This document shows positions 41,821-49,774 of a stretch of DNA of 64,000 nucleotides, piece after piece. The DNA is from Nocardia acididurans (lineage in GTDB: Bacteria > Actinomycetota > Actinomycetes > Mycobacteriales > Mycobacteriaceae): the NCBI RefSeq assembly GCF_016741815.1, contig NZ_JAERRJ010000010.1, forward strand, positions 186,001 through 250,000, given 5' to 3'. The position numbers and the translations under genes were made by a program. Below the pieces are notes generated by a model that worked only from the letters and a program-made list of their open reading frames with translations, was not told where the DNA came from and searched no databases. How positions within the stretch are numbered: position 1 is the stretch's first letter; the number at the start of each line of letters is the position of its first letter.

Positions 41821-42555
41821 TCAGGCGGCTGCGGTCGGATCCGCGGCGGGCGCGGGCGGATTCGCGATCGTCGTGAAGAACTTGACGGCGCTGGCAATGA
41901 CCACCGGGCCGCCGACGGCGATGGTGCCCGCGATGACACCGAGCCCCGCACCCGCCACGATCCCGGCCAGGCACCCTCCGGCAGCGCCCGGAATGAAGAT
42001 CGGCGGCATGAGCGCGGCGCCGACCACCGCACCCGCGACACAGCCCACGCCGGCGCCGAGGACGGTGCCGATCAGGCTACCGACGGCGATGCCGAGGCTG
42101 ATCTCGTTGTCCGCCGCCTGCACGGCCTCGTCGAAGTTCTCGGTCGCCGGATCGGCGATGGATGTCGCCGACACCGCATCCGCCTCGGAGGCGATCGGAA
42201 CCGCCTGTGCGCGTTGGGTTCCCGGCGTGAGCACCGCCTCGTTGCCGTGGATCTCGGCGGCGATCGGGTAGCGCAGGCCGCCGAGCTGGTAGTTGAGCGC
42301 GACGGCGGAGACCAGGGTGCCGTCGCGATCGAGCACCTGCAGCAGGTTGTTGTGGACGGTCAGTGAGCCCGCGGCGGTGTGCACCACCACCGAGCTGCCG
42401 CGGATCTGCGCGGTGTAGTCGATGGCATTCGAAATATCGTGTGCCGCGGCGACTTCCGTGGCACGCGCGGTGTGCGGGTCCGCGGCGGCGACGCCGAGCG
42501 CGGTGACCGCCACTCCGAGACAGGCGAGGCGGGTCATGGTGAAGCTGGTGTTCAT
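41821..42555 (-). CDS. Exported glycine-zipper protein in the Mg2+ operon
   Basis: 244 aa. Signal peptide MNTSFTMTRLACLGVAVTALGVAAADPHTARA; middle region SSVVVHTAAGSLTVHNNLLQVLDRDGTLVSAVALNYQLGGLRYPIAAEIHGNEAVLTPG is beta-rich; the last 100 residues are glycine/alanine-rich membrane-like helices with glycine-zipper spacing (LIGTVLGAGVGCVAGAVVG and more). Family unknown, though similar proteins are common in Nocardia. It lies 38 bp upstream of mgtA and 111 bp below the 62-aa gene on the same strand, under the M-box. A role at the envelope under low Mg2+ is inference. Confidence 0.72.
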   Translation of the reverse strand: MNTSFTMTRLACLGVAVTALGVAAADPHTARATEVAAAHDISNAIDYTAQIRGSSVVVHTAAGSLTVHNNLLQVLDRDGTLVSAVALNYQLGGLRYPIAAEIHGNEAVLTPGTQRAQAVPIASEADAVSATSIADPATENFDEAVQAADNEISLGIAVGSLIGTVLGAGVGCVAGAVVGAALMPPIFIPGAAGGCLAGIVAGAGLGVIAGTIAVGGPVVIASAVKFFTTIANPPAPAADPTAAA

Positions 42556-42665
42556 CGGTCTGTCTTCCTCATCGACGGCAGGGATGTGCCGTGGGAACAG
42601 AGCTGAGCCCTCGTGGGGCCGGGGAGATCCGGCCTCGATGCCGCGCACCGAGGCCGGTCGAACAA

Positions 42666-42854
42666 CTAGCGGTGGGTGTGCACGCCGAGTGACGCGCTGA
42701 CGATGGCCGGCGGGGTGTAGCAGGCCATGAGGTTGGCGCGCTCTTCCGGCGTGAGGTTGCGTCGCGCCCAGAGGCGGTCGACTCCGCGACGGCAGCTGCC
42801 GAGCAGGGCGGAGGTGAGCGCCGAGGGGCCGCGACGGGTGGTGATGTAGGTCAT
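42666..42854 (-). CDS. 62-aa protein, first gene under the M-box
   Basis: Begins MTYITTRRGPSALTSALLGS, then RRGVDRLWARRNLTPEERANLMACYTPPAIVSASLG. Basic, one cysteine, no signal peptide or membrane segment. AGGAG 8 nt before the ATG is a good ribosome site. M-box leaders in mycobacteria also control small unknown proteins, so a Mg2+-stress function is plausible, but I do not recognise the family. About 260 nt of leader separate it from the riboswitch. Confidence 0.6.
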   Translation of the reverse strand: MTYITTRRGPSALTSALLGSCRRGVDRLWARRNLTPEERANLMACYTPPAIVSASLGVHTHR

Positions 42855-42984
42855 GAGAATGCTCCTGAATTCGCGCCGCGACCTACCGCTGAATTCATTC
42901 GGAGCGAATTCGCGCATGCCTCGGTGGACAATTGCCGAGGAACAGGCAATTGCCGTGCGGGATTACGCGGACGCGCAGAACGAT

Positions 42985-43062
42985 TCAGTGGGAATGCAGG
43001 CCGCGGCCGGGCGAGAGAATGCAGTCGAATGCACTCGGATAAGGACTGTCACCGGTCTTCAA
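42985..43062 (-). CDS. Possible 25-aa leader peptide downstream of the M-box
   Basis: A TTG-start frame of 25 codons (MKTGDSPYPSAF... ending LHSH) lies 12 nt after a perfect AGGAGG (complement of 43075-43080), directly downstream of the riboswitch hairpin. No other start matches that Shine-Dalgarno. Proline pair PYP is present. Whether it is translated is unknown; it could be a regulatory leader peptide or chance. Confidence 0.3.
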   Translation of the reverse strand: MKTGDSPYPSAFDCILSPGRGLHSH

Positions 43063-43118
43063 CTGTGGTACTCACCTCCTGGCGGCCAGGGCGCACGGGG
43101 GCGCCGACGCAATGCACA

Positions 43119-43156
43119 CAGGGGTTGACCAGGGCGAAGAGCCTGGTGGGCACCCC
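43119..43156 (-). terminator. Hairpin of the M-box expression platform
   Basis: Nested arms: outer AGGGGT/ACCCCT and inner ACCAGG/CCTGGT with an 8-nt loop, on the minus strand just after the riboswitch core. No U-run follows. It likely terminates transcription when the aptamer binds Mg2+. Confidence 0.6.
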
Positions 43157-43325
43157 TCTCGTCAAAGTTTCGGCACTACACGACGTGTCCCGGCCGGGGC
43201 CGGGAAGCCACTTTGGGTTATCCCTTAATCCGGGAAAACCTGTCCTAACCTTGGGCGTCTCTCGACGTCGTCAGATCAGTGGCCTGTGTTCGTGTAGGAG
43301 CCTCACCTATCGAGGTGCTTGGAAC
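43157..43325 (-). ncRNA. M-box (ykoK) magnesium riboswitch
   Basis: On the minus strand the leader carries the strongly conserved M-box blocks GGTGAGGCTCCT (complement of 43296-43307) and ACACAGGCCACTGATC (complement of 43274-43289), followed by GACGTCGAGAGACGCC and, near the 3' end, CCGAAACTTTGACGAG. The aptamer binds Mg2+ and turns downstream genes off when Mg2+ is plentiful. It heads an operon with mgtA, as expected. Boundaries are approximate; a structure model (Rfam RF00380 type) would fix them. Confidence 0.92.
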
Positions 43326-43428
43326 GGGTTCGATAATGCTCCACGTTCTCCGGTAAGTCAAGAAATGCGAGATTCGCTGGAATGGGGCGGTCGATCCGGT
43401 GGCGCGGATGCCCTGTATAACAGGGGAT

Positions 43429-43797
43429 ATGAGCCTCGACCCCGCGATCGCCGCCCGCCTCAAGCGCAATGCCGACGGTCTCTTCGCCGCCATCGCGCAG
43501 GAGAAGAGCACCGGCGATGTGCTCATGATGGCGTGGATGGACGACGAGGCGCTGGCTCGCACGCTGGAAACCCGCAAGGGCACCTACTATTCGCGCTCGC
43601 GGCAGCAGTACTGGGTGAAGGGCGAGACCTCCGGCCACACCCAGTACGTGCACGAGGTGCGGCTCGATTGTGACGGCGACACCGTGCTGCTCGTCGTCGA
43701 TCAGGAGGGCGCGGCCTGCCACACCGGCACGCACACCTGCTTCGACACCGATGTGCTGCTGTCGCAGGGGGATGCGCTGCTCACCGACGAAGGCTGA
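43429..43797 (+). CDS. hisI: Phosphoribosyl-AMP cyclohydrolase
   Basis: Opens the adenine ring of phosphoribosyl-AMP in histidine synthesis. 122 aa, the monofunctional form. VLMMAWMDDEALARTLETRKGTYYSRSRQQYWVKGETSGHTQYVHEVRLDCDGDTVLLVVDQEGAACHTGTHTCF, with the zinc ligands and magnesium-binding aspartates. TATAAC 7 nt before the ATG, and no proper ribosome site, indicates a leaderless start. It is separated from hisF by the SMR/Mg2+ block; in mycobacteria it directly follows hisF. hisE and hisG are not in this window. Confidence 0.95.
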   Translation: MSLDPAIAARLKRNADGLFAAIAQEKSTGDVLMMAWMDDEALARTLETRKGTYYSRSRQQYWVKGETSGHTQYVHEVRLDCDGDTVLLVVDQEGAACHTGTHTCFDTDVLLSQGDALLTDEG

Positions 43798-43815
43798 GCC
43801 ACAAGGCTTTTCGCG

Positions 43816-44319
43816 TCAGCTCAGCCCGTCGCGGGTGATCGGCCTGCTGGAACGCCCATTGCCCCGGGCGATTCCGTGTTCCATCTGCGCCACCAAGGTC
43901 TCACCGAGCTCCAGCAATTGCTTGGTCTGTTCTTTGTCGAGCCCGTCGAATACCAAGGCGCGCACACAGTCCAGATAGCCGGGCGACGCCTCGGTCACCT
44001 TCTGGAATCCGGCCTCGGTGAGCACGGCCTGCGCGCCACGCCGTCCGGTGATGGTGACACGCTGAGCCCAGCCGAGCCGTTCCAGCTTGGAGATGACATG
44101 CGACAGGCGCGATAGCGATGCGTTTGCCTTTTTGGCAAGCTCACTCAGTTGCAACCGGTGCCCCGGTTCTTCGGACAGCAGAGTCATCACGAAGAATTCG
44201 AAATGGGTAATCCCGGACTCACGTTGGAGCTGGGTGTCCAGGGCAGCCGGGAGCCGGGTCATCAGCGCGATGACGGTACGCCAAGCTCGCTGTTCAATCG
44301 GATTCAACCACTTGGTCAC
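43816..44319 (-). CDS. MarR-family regulator
   Basis: 167 aa. WLNPIEQRAWRTVIALMTRLPAALDTQLQRESGITHFEFFVMTLLSEEP, then LQLSELAKKANASLSRLSHVISKLERLGWAQRVTITGRRGAQAVLTEAG is a full MarR winged helix. The GTG at 44319 fits the usual N-terminus and has AGAGGG 8 nt upstream; the frame could begin 11 codons earlier. A GCAAA-N6-TTTGC inverted repeat (44403-44418) upstream might be its own operator. Targets unknown. Confidence 0.86.
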   Translation of the reverse strand: MTKWLNPIEQRAWRTVIALMTRLPAALDTQLQRESGITHFEFFVMTLLSEEPGHRLQLSELAKKANASLSRLSHVISKLERLGWAQRVTITGRRGAQAVLTEAGFQKVTEASPGYLDCVRALVFDGLDKEQTKQLLELGETLVAQMEHGIARGNGRSSRPITRDGLS

Positions 44320-44487
44320 CGTGCGCGCCCTCTCGTAGCAGCCGAGTGACACGATGTGCTCGCCGGGCAGGCGTGCGGCGAAGCATCAACAACGAGTCAC
44401 CCGCAAAACAAAGTTTGCCACGATTTCGCTCGGTCGTCACGATGTTGCTGAATGACGTGACATCCATCACGCGTGTCGCGTACGGAT

Positions 44488-45099
44488 TCAGTTCGCGCCG
44501 GGTTCCGGCGGCGCTATCGGCTTTTCCACCGGCACGCTCTGGTTTTCCTGTCGCGCCCGCTGCTTCACGGCACGTTGTTTGCGGATTCGCCTGCGCACCA
44601 ACAGAAATGCGGCGAACAGGAAGAGGGCTCCGGCCACGATCGCACCGGTCAGCGCGGCCCCGCGGAATGCGGGCGCGTCCACATCGAGAATGCGCTCACC
44701 GGCATGCGCTGCATTGCTGTTTCCGAGAACGATAGCGAGGGTCAGCAAATTCGGTACTGCCGCAACAACTGCCAGCACCACAGCGGCACCCGCAATAAAC
44801 GGACCGCCCCGTTTCCGCCACTGCATTCCGGCCAGCAGCAACAGGAAAAGTGGTACAGCCGTGCACAGCACGCCCATCACCAGCCCGTACCAAATGCCTT
44901 TGGAGAACGACCCACTCACCATTTCGGCAATGCGCTGCGCCCACCACCGCGGCAGAAACGCGGCCAGGATCAGATACGTCACCCACAGCACCAGCGCCAG
45001 CACCACGAGGGCGATGATGCGATTGCGCCACGTGACGAATGAGGACCGCTTGGGCGCAGACACTTCCGCGCCGGGCGTGGTATCGCTGGGCGTAGTCAT
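44488..45099 (-). CDS. Four-helix membrane protein
   Basis: 203 aa. Hydrophobic segments at about residues 27-50, 68-90, 100-120 and 145-168; the tail after LVRRRIRKQRAVKQRARQENQ is basic. It resembles uncharacterised actinobacterial permease-like membrane proteins; no motif gives a function. TACGCT 6 nt before the ATG suggests a leaderless transcript. It lies between the MarR gene and bcp; neither spacing nor overlap suggests an operon. Confidence 0.75.
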   Translation of the reverse strand: MTTPSDTTPGAEVSAPKRSSFVTWRNRIIALVVLALVLWVTYLILAAFLPRWWAQRIAEMVSGSFSKGIWYGLVMGVLCTAVPLFLLLLAGMQWRKRGGPFIAGAAVVLAVVAAVPNLLTLAIVLGNSNAAHAGERILDVDAPAFRGAALTGAIVAGALFLFAAFLLVRRRIRKQRAVKQRARQENQSVPVEKPIAPPEPGAN

Positions 45100-45204
45100 A
45101 GCCCCAGCGTATGCCCGCAGGTACGGCACATCGGTGTCCGCCACTCCGGGCAGTCCGGTGACAGTGGGGCGATCCCGTGGCTACCACGCCGGCCGGAGAG
45201 ATCC

Positions 45205-45663
45205 TCAGCCGCGCTTCTTCAGGAACTCCAGGGCCTTGTCGGCGTGCACCTCGGCGCGCAGCTCGCTCGAGATGACGGTGGCGATGGTGCGGTCCGGGTC
45301 GATGACGAAGGTGGTGCGCTTGACCGGGACCAGTGCGCCGAGCAGGCCGCGCTTGACGCCGAACTCGGCGGCGACCTTGGCGCCCGGATCCGACAGCAGG
45401 GGGTAGTCCAGGCGCTGCTTGTCCGCGAAGCCCGACTGCACGTCCACCGAGTCGGCGCTGATGCCGATCGGGGTCGCGCCGGCGGCCTTGAATTCGCCTG
45501 CCAGATCCCGGAAGTGACAGGCCTCGGCGGTGCACACGGGGGTGTTGGCCGCCGGGTAGAAGAACAGCACCACGGGGCCGTCGGCGAGCAGCGACTCGAG
45601 CGAGCGGAGGGTGCCGGACTGGTCGGAGAGCTCGAAGTTGGGTGCGGTCTCGCCTGGCTTCAT
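45205..45663 (-). CDS. bcp: Peroxiredoxin, Bcp/PrxQ type
   Basis: Thiol-dependent reduction of peroxides. 152 aa. APNFELSDQSGTLRSLESLLADGPVVLFFYPAANTPVCTAEACHFRD contains the peroxidatic cysteine and a second cysteine five residues later, as in BCP. TACTGT 7 nt before the ATG at 45663 shows a leaderless start; the longer in-frame upstream extension is unnecessary. In mycobacteria bcpB occupies the same position between hisI and trpE. Confidence 0.92.
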   Translation of the reverse strand: MKPGETAPNFELSDQSGTLRSLESLLADGPVVLFFYPAANTPVCTAEACHFRDLAGEFKAAGATPIGISADSVDVQSGFADKQRLDYPLLSDPGAKVAAEFGVKRGLLGALVPVKRTTFVIDPDRTIATVISSELRAEVHADKALEFLKKRG

Positions 45664-45756
45664 ACAGCGCACAGTACGGGAACCTCTGAGGAACGCGAAT
45701 CGTCCCGTGGGCGGACCCGGCGTTCCGCCCACGGGACGATCGAACGACCGCATCGG

Positions 45757-46062
45757 CTAGACGCCGATGAGCGCGGCGACCTCCGGATTCTTGATCTCCA
45801 TGACATCGAGGATGCCGTGCGCCCGCAGGAACGGCTTCAGCTCCCGGATCCGGTCGCTGTGCTCGGCGTACTCATCCGGGAAGCTGCGCGGATCCAGCGC
45901 TTCCAAAGCTTTGACATAAGTGACGAACGAGGCGATGGCGCTGTACTTGCCCGCCGTATTCATATTCATCATCCGCGGCGGCTGACCGGGGTGGGACCCC
46001 GGGGCGACCTGCGGAGCTGCGTGCCGTGGACCCTCCGGGGCGACCGGTTGCGAGGGGTACAT
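45757..46062 (-). CDS. Hypothetical protein, 101 aa
   Basis: A proline-rich N-terminus (MYPSQPVAPEGPRHAAPQ) leads to a compact helical C-terminus: GKYSAIASFVTYVKALEALDPRSFPDEYAEHSDRIRELKPFLRAHGILDVMEIKNPEVAALIGV. No signal or membrane segment. GGAG about 10 nt upstream supports the ATG. Divergent from trpE across a 174-bp gap. Family not recognised. Confidence 0.65.
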   Translation of the reverse strand: MYPSQPVAPEGPRHAAPQVAPGSHPGQPPRMMNMNTAGKYSAIASFVTYVKALEALDPRSFPDEYAEHSDRIRELKPFLRAHGILDVMEIKNPEVAALIGV

Positions 46063-46236
46063 CTGTGTAGAACTCCTCTCGTATCGGGATACCGCGTGCG
46101 ACCTCTCCTGCACTGCCGAGAGGCAGATTGCCGCGAGTGTAGTGATGACCGCATCGTCTATTCGCAGCAGAGGGGGGTTCGGCTGGGGGAGGAGAGTGAT
46201 TTCGATACCGAACGCCGGGCCTGGAATGATGGGTGG

Positions 46237-47781
46237 ATGCACGGCGCATCCACTACCTCCACCACCTCCCGCGAACAGTTCCGTGTACTCGCGGCTGATC
46301 ACCGGGTCGTACCGGTGATTCGAAAGGTGTTGGCGGACTCCGAGACTCCTCTGTCGGCCTACCGGAAGCTGGCCGCGGACCGGCCGGGAACCTTCCTGCT
46401 GGAATCCGCGGAGAACGGGCGGTCGTGGTCGCGATGGTCGTTCATCGGAGCGGGCAGCCCGAGCGCGCTGACCGTGGTCGACGGGCAGGCGGCCTGGCTC
46501 GGGCAGACCCCGGCCGACGCACCGGTCGGCGGGGAGCCGCTGGCCGCGCTGCGCGAGGCGCTGCAGGTGCTGCGCACCGAACGGCTGCCCGGATTGCCGC
46601 CGCTGACCGGCGGGCTCGTCGGCTACCTCGGCTACGACGCCGTGCGGCGGATGGAACGCCTGCCCGTGCTCGCGACCGATGATCTCGAACTGCCCGAGAT
46701 GGTGCTCATGCTGGCCACCGATCTGGCGGCCTTCGACCATCACGAGGGCGCGATCACGCTCATCGCCAACGCGGTCAACTGGAACGGCACCGACGAGCGC
46801 GTGGACGAGGCGTACGACGACGCCGTGGCCCGGCTCGACCGGATGACCGAGGCCCTCGCCGCGCCCGCCGAATCCACCGTCTCGGTCTTCGACCGGCCGG
46901 AACCGAACTTCCGCCGCCAGCGCACCTCCGAGGAATTCGGGGCGGGCGTGCGACGGCTGGTCAAGGAGATCGAAGCGGGCGAGGCGTTCCAGGTGGTGCT
47001 GTCGCAGCGCTTCGAAATCGAGTACGGCGGAACGCCTCTCGACCTCTACCGCATGCTGCGCGCCTCCAACCCGAGCCCGTACATGTATCTGATGCACATC
47101 CCGGACGGCTCCGGCGGCACCGCGTTCTCCATCGTCGGCTCCAGCCCGGAATCACTGGTGACGGTGAAGGACGGCGTGGCCACCACGCACCCCATCGCGG
47201 GCACGCGCTGGCGCGGGGCCACCGAGGAGGACGACCTGCTGCTCGAGAAGGGCCTGCTCGCCGACGAGAAGGAGAACGCCGAGCACCTCATGCTCGTCGA
47301 CCTCGGCCGCAATGATCTCGGCCGGGTTTGTGAGCCGGGCACGGTGCGCGTCACCGAATACCGGCACATCGAGCGCTACAGCCACGTCATGCATCTGGTC
47401 TCCACGGTGTCCGGCCGCCTCGCCGCGGGCAAGGTCGCCCTCGACGCCGTCCAGGCGTGCTTCCCGGCGGGCACCCTCTCCGGCGCGCCCAAGGTCCGCG
47501 CCATGGAGTTGATCGAGGAGCTCGAACCCACCCGCCGCGGCATCTACGGCGGCGTGGTCGGCTACCTCGACTTCGCCGGTGACGCGGATACCGCCATCTG
47601 CATCCGCACGGCCCTGCTCAAGAACGGCACCGCCTACGTCCAGGCGGGCGCGGGCGTGGTCGCGGATTCCGACCCCGACTACGAGGATGTCGAATCCCGC
47701 AACAAGGCCATGGCGGTCCTCAAGGCGGTGGCCGCCGCCGAGACGCTGCGGCCTTTCCGTCCCAACGGTGACGGGCGATGA
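46237..47781 (+). CDS. trpE: Anthranilate synthase component I
   Basis: Makes anthranilate from chorismate with ammonia from TrpG. 514 aa. N-terminal tryptophan-feedback motif LLESAENGRSWSRWSFIG, then FDRPEPNFRRQRTSEEFGAGVRRLVKEIEAGEAFQVVLSQRFE, PSPYMYLMHI, HPIAGTRWRG, DLGRNDLGRVC, FPAGTLSGAPKVRAMELIEELEPTRRG, GVVGYLDFAG and QAGAGVVADSDP. The ATG at 46237 fits the family; a long in-frame extension upstream covers other genes. No tryptophan attenuator peptide was found. trpG and trpD are outside the window. Confidence 0.96.
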   Translation: MHGASTTSTTSREQFRVLAADHRVVPVIRKVLADSETPLSAYRKLAADRPGTFLLESAENGRSWSRWSFIGAGSPSALTVVDGQAAWLGQTPADAPVGGEPLAALREALQVLRTERLPGLPPLTGGLVGYLGYDAVRRMERLPVLATDDLELPEMVLMLATDLAAFDHHEGAITLIANAVNWNGTDERVDEAYDDAVARLDRMTEALAAPAESTVSVFDRPEPNFRRQRTSEEFGAGVRRLVKEIEAGEAFQVVLSQRFEIEYGGTPLDLYRMLRASNPSPYMYLMHIPDGSGGTAFSIVGSSPESLVTVKDGVATTHPIAGTRWRGATEEDDLLLEKGLLADEKENAEHLMLVDLGRNDLGRVCEPGTVRVTEYRHIERYSHVMHLVSTVSGRLAAGKVALDAVQACFPAGTLSGAPKVRAMELIEELEPTRRGIYGGVVGYLDFAGDADTAICIRTALLKNGTAYVQAGAGVVADSDPDYEDVESRNKAMAVLKAVAAAETLRPFRPNGDGR

Positions 47782-48806
47782 CCGACGCGGAGCCGAATCA
47801 GGCACCGAAAGATCGTGCGGTACCGGACGACTCGGGCTCGACGCCGAGCGCCGACGCGGTAGCCGCCGCTCGCGCCGAGTCACCCGCGCAGCCGGACGCG
47901 AAGGACCAGCCCGAGGTCGATGGCGCGGTCGTCGGCCCCGCCGGGGCGGCGTCCGATATCGCCGAGATTCGGAATCGGGCGATCGCGGCCGATCTGGCCG
48001 AAGCCGAGCAGACCGCCGCCAAGGTCGCGGCCGACGCGGCGGCCTCGGAGGTCGACGCGGCCGGAGCCCGGCGCAGACCGGCGGTGGCGGCGCTGCTGCT
48101 GGCGGTCGCGGCGGGTCTGCTGTGGGTGTCGTCGCGGATGACGTGGGTCAGCTTCGAGGTCGTCGGCGAGGTCGGGGACGCGCGGACCGTACGCGGCGAG
48201 ACGCTCAACGGCGGCGAGTGGTTCGGGGCTTTGACGCCGTTGGCGCTCGCGCTGCTGGCGACGGTCGCGGCGGTGTTCGCCACGCGGGGCTGGTTCCGGC
48301 GGCTGGTCGGTGTGGTCGTCGCCGTGCTGGCCGCGGTGACGGCCGTTCCGGCGTACGCGCTGCTCCGGGGCGAGGGGAAGACCGCCGAGCGGGCGGCCAC
48401 CCTGGCCGATCTCCGATCCTGGGAGATCGCGGAGAAAGTGCAGACCACGGCTCTTCCGGCCTGGATTTCGCTGGCCGGGGCGCTGGCCGCGTTCGCGGCG
48501 GCGCTGCTGCTGGTGCGGATGCCCGTGGAGGCCGTCGAAGCCCCCGGAAAATACGATAATCCGGCGGCCCGGAAGTCGGCGGCGGCGGATGCCGTGGCCG
48601 CCGCCGTGGCCGAACGCGGTACCGAACATCACGCGGAGGCCCAGGACACAGCGCCGGCGTCACACGGCGGCGCGAAAGAGCAGCTCTCGGGCCGGGTGCT
48701 GTGGGACGCGCTCGACGAAGGTGTCGATCCGACCGACGATGAAACCAATCGCGGTGCCGCGCACGATGATCCAGGTAGCGGGGGAGCGGGTCGCCCGACT
48801 CGCTGA
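47778..48806 (+). CDS. Trp-operon-associated membrane protein (TIGR02234 family)
   Basis: 342 aa. An acidic alanine-rich N-terminus (residues 1-90), four membrane helices (about 95-115, 148-170, 175-195, 232-252), then a hydrophilic acidic tail. It matches the Trp_oprn_chp family found between trpE and trpC in mycobacteria. Function is unknown; a role in tryptophan or precursor transport is speculation. The ATG overlaps the trpE stop (ATGA), so it is translationally coupled. Confidence 0.88.
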   Translation: MTDAEPNQAPKDRAVPDDSGSTPSADAVAAARAESPAQPDAKDQPEVDGAVVGPAGAASDIAEIRNRAIAADLAEAEQTAAKVAADAAASEVDAAGARRRPAVAALLLAVAAGLLWVSSRMTWVSFEVVGEVGDARTVRGETLNGGEWFGALTPLALALLATVAAVFATRGWFRRLVGVVVAVLAAVTAVPAYALLRGEGKTAERAATLADLRSWEIAEKVQTTALPAWISLAGALAAFAAALLLVRMPVEAVEAPGKYDNPAARKSAAADAVAAAVAERGTEHHAEAQDTAPASHGGAKEQLSGRVLWDALDEGVDPTDDETNRGAAHDDPGSGGAGRPTR

Positions 48807-48955
48807 ACTGGGGCCGCGATCGAGGTCGCTCGCGGTTCCGCCCCCGCCGTCAGAGGCGGGAACATAGCCATTTACTCTTTATCAGCATCGGTGAGACAGC
48901 GCCTGGGGGGATTCTCAGGCAGCAAGTCCGTCTCCCCAGAAAGGATTCGAGCCAG

Positions 48956-49774
48956 ATGACGGTACTCGACTCGATTCTCGACGGGGTCCGCGCGGATGTG
49001 GCCGCTCGGGAAGCCCTCCTGGATTTCCAGGCAGTCAAGAAGGCCGCCGCGGCGGCCCCCTCGCCGCGTGACGGCAAGGCCGCGCTGCACAGCGACGGCA
49101 TCGGCGTCATCGCCGAGGTGAAGCGGGCCAGCCCCTCCAAGGGCTCGCTGGCCACGATCCCGGACCCGGCCGTCCTGGCCCGTGCGTACGAGGACGGCGG
49201 CGCGCGCATCATCAGCGTGCTGACCGAGGAGCGGCGCTTCAAGGGTTCGCTCGCGGATCTCGACGCGGTCCGCAAGGTCGTGGACATCCCGATCCTGCGC
49301 AAGGACTTCGTGGTCGGCCCGTACCAGATCCACGAGGCCCGCGCGCACGGCGCGGACGTGATCCTGCTGATCGTCGCGGCCCTGGACCAGGACACCCTGT
49401 CCGCGCTCATCGACCGCACCGAATCGCTGGGCATGACCGCCCTGGTCGAGGTGCACACCGAGGAGGAGGCCGACCGCGCCCTCGAGGCCGGCGCCACCGT
49501 GATCGGCGTGAACGCCCGCAACCTCAAGACCCTCGAGGTGGACCGGGACGTGTTCGCGCGCATCGCCCCCGGCCTGCCCTCGGATGTCATCCGCGTGGCC
49601 GAATCCGGCATTCGCGGCACCGCCGACCTGCTGGCCTACGCCGGTGCGGGCGCGGATGCCGTGCTCGTCGGCGAGGGTCTGGTGACCAGCGGTGATCCCC
49701 GTGCCGCGGTGGCCGAGCTGGTGACCGCCGGAACCCATCCGTCCTGCCCCAAGCCGGTGCGCCGGGGTCGGTGA
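48956..49774 (+). CDS. trpC: Indole-3-glycerol phosphate synthase
   Basis: TIM-barrel enzyme closing the indole ring. 272 aa. VIAEVKRASPSKGSL with the catalytic lysine, VLTEERRFKGSL, ILRKDFVVGPYQIHEARAHGADVILLIVAAL, GVNARNLKTLEVD, and VAESGIRG. AGAAAGGA lies about 10 nt before the ATG. The gene ends with a GTGA overlap with trpB. The 149-bp gap upstream holds no ORF and nothing else that I can recognise. Confidence 0.96.
   Translation: MTVLDSILDGVRADVAAREALLDFQAVKKAAAAAPSPRDGKAALHSDGIGVIAEVKRASPSKGSLATIPDPAVLARAYEDGGARIISVLTEERRFKGSLADLDAVRKVVDIPILRKDFVVGPYQIHEARAHGADVILLIVAALDQDTLSALIDRTESLGMTALVEVHTEEEADRALEAGATVIGVNARNLKTLEVDRDVFARIAPGLPSDVIRVAESGIRGTADLLAYAGAGADAVLVGEGLVTSGDPRAAVAELVTAGTHPSCPKPVRRGR

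Noticed and set aside
46063..46236. Tryptophan attenuator or leader peptide before trpE
   Set aside because: No short frame with tandem Trp codons and no terminator/antiterminator pair was found.
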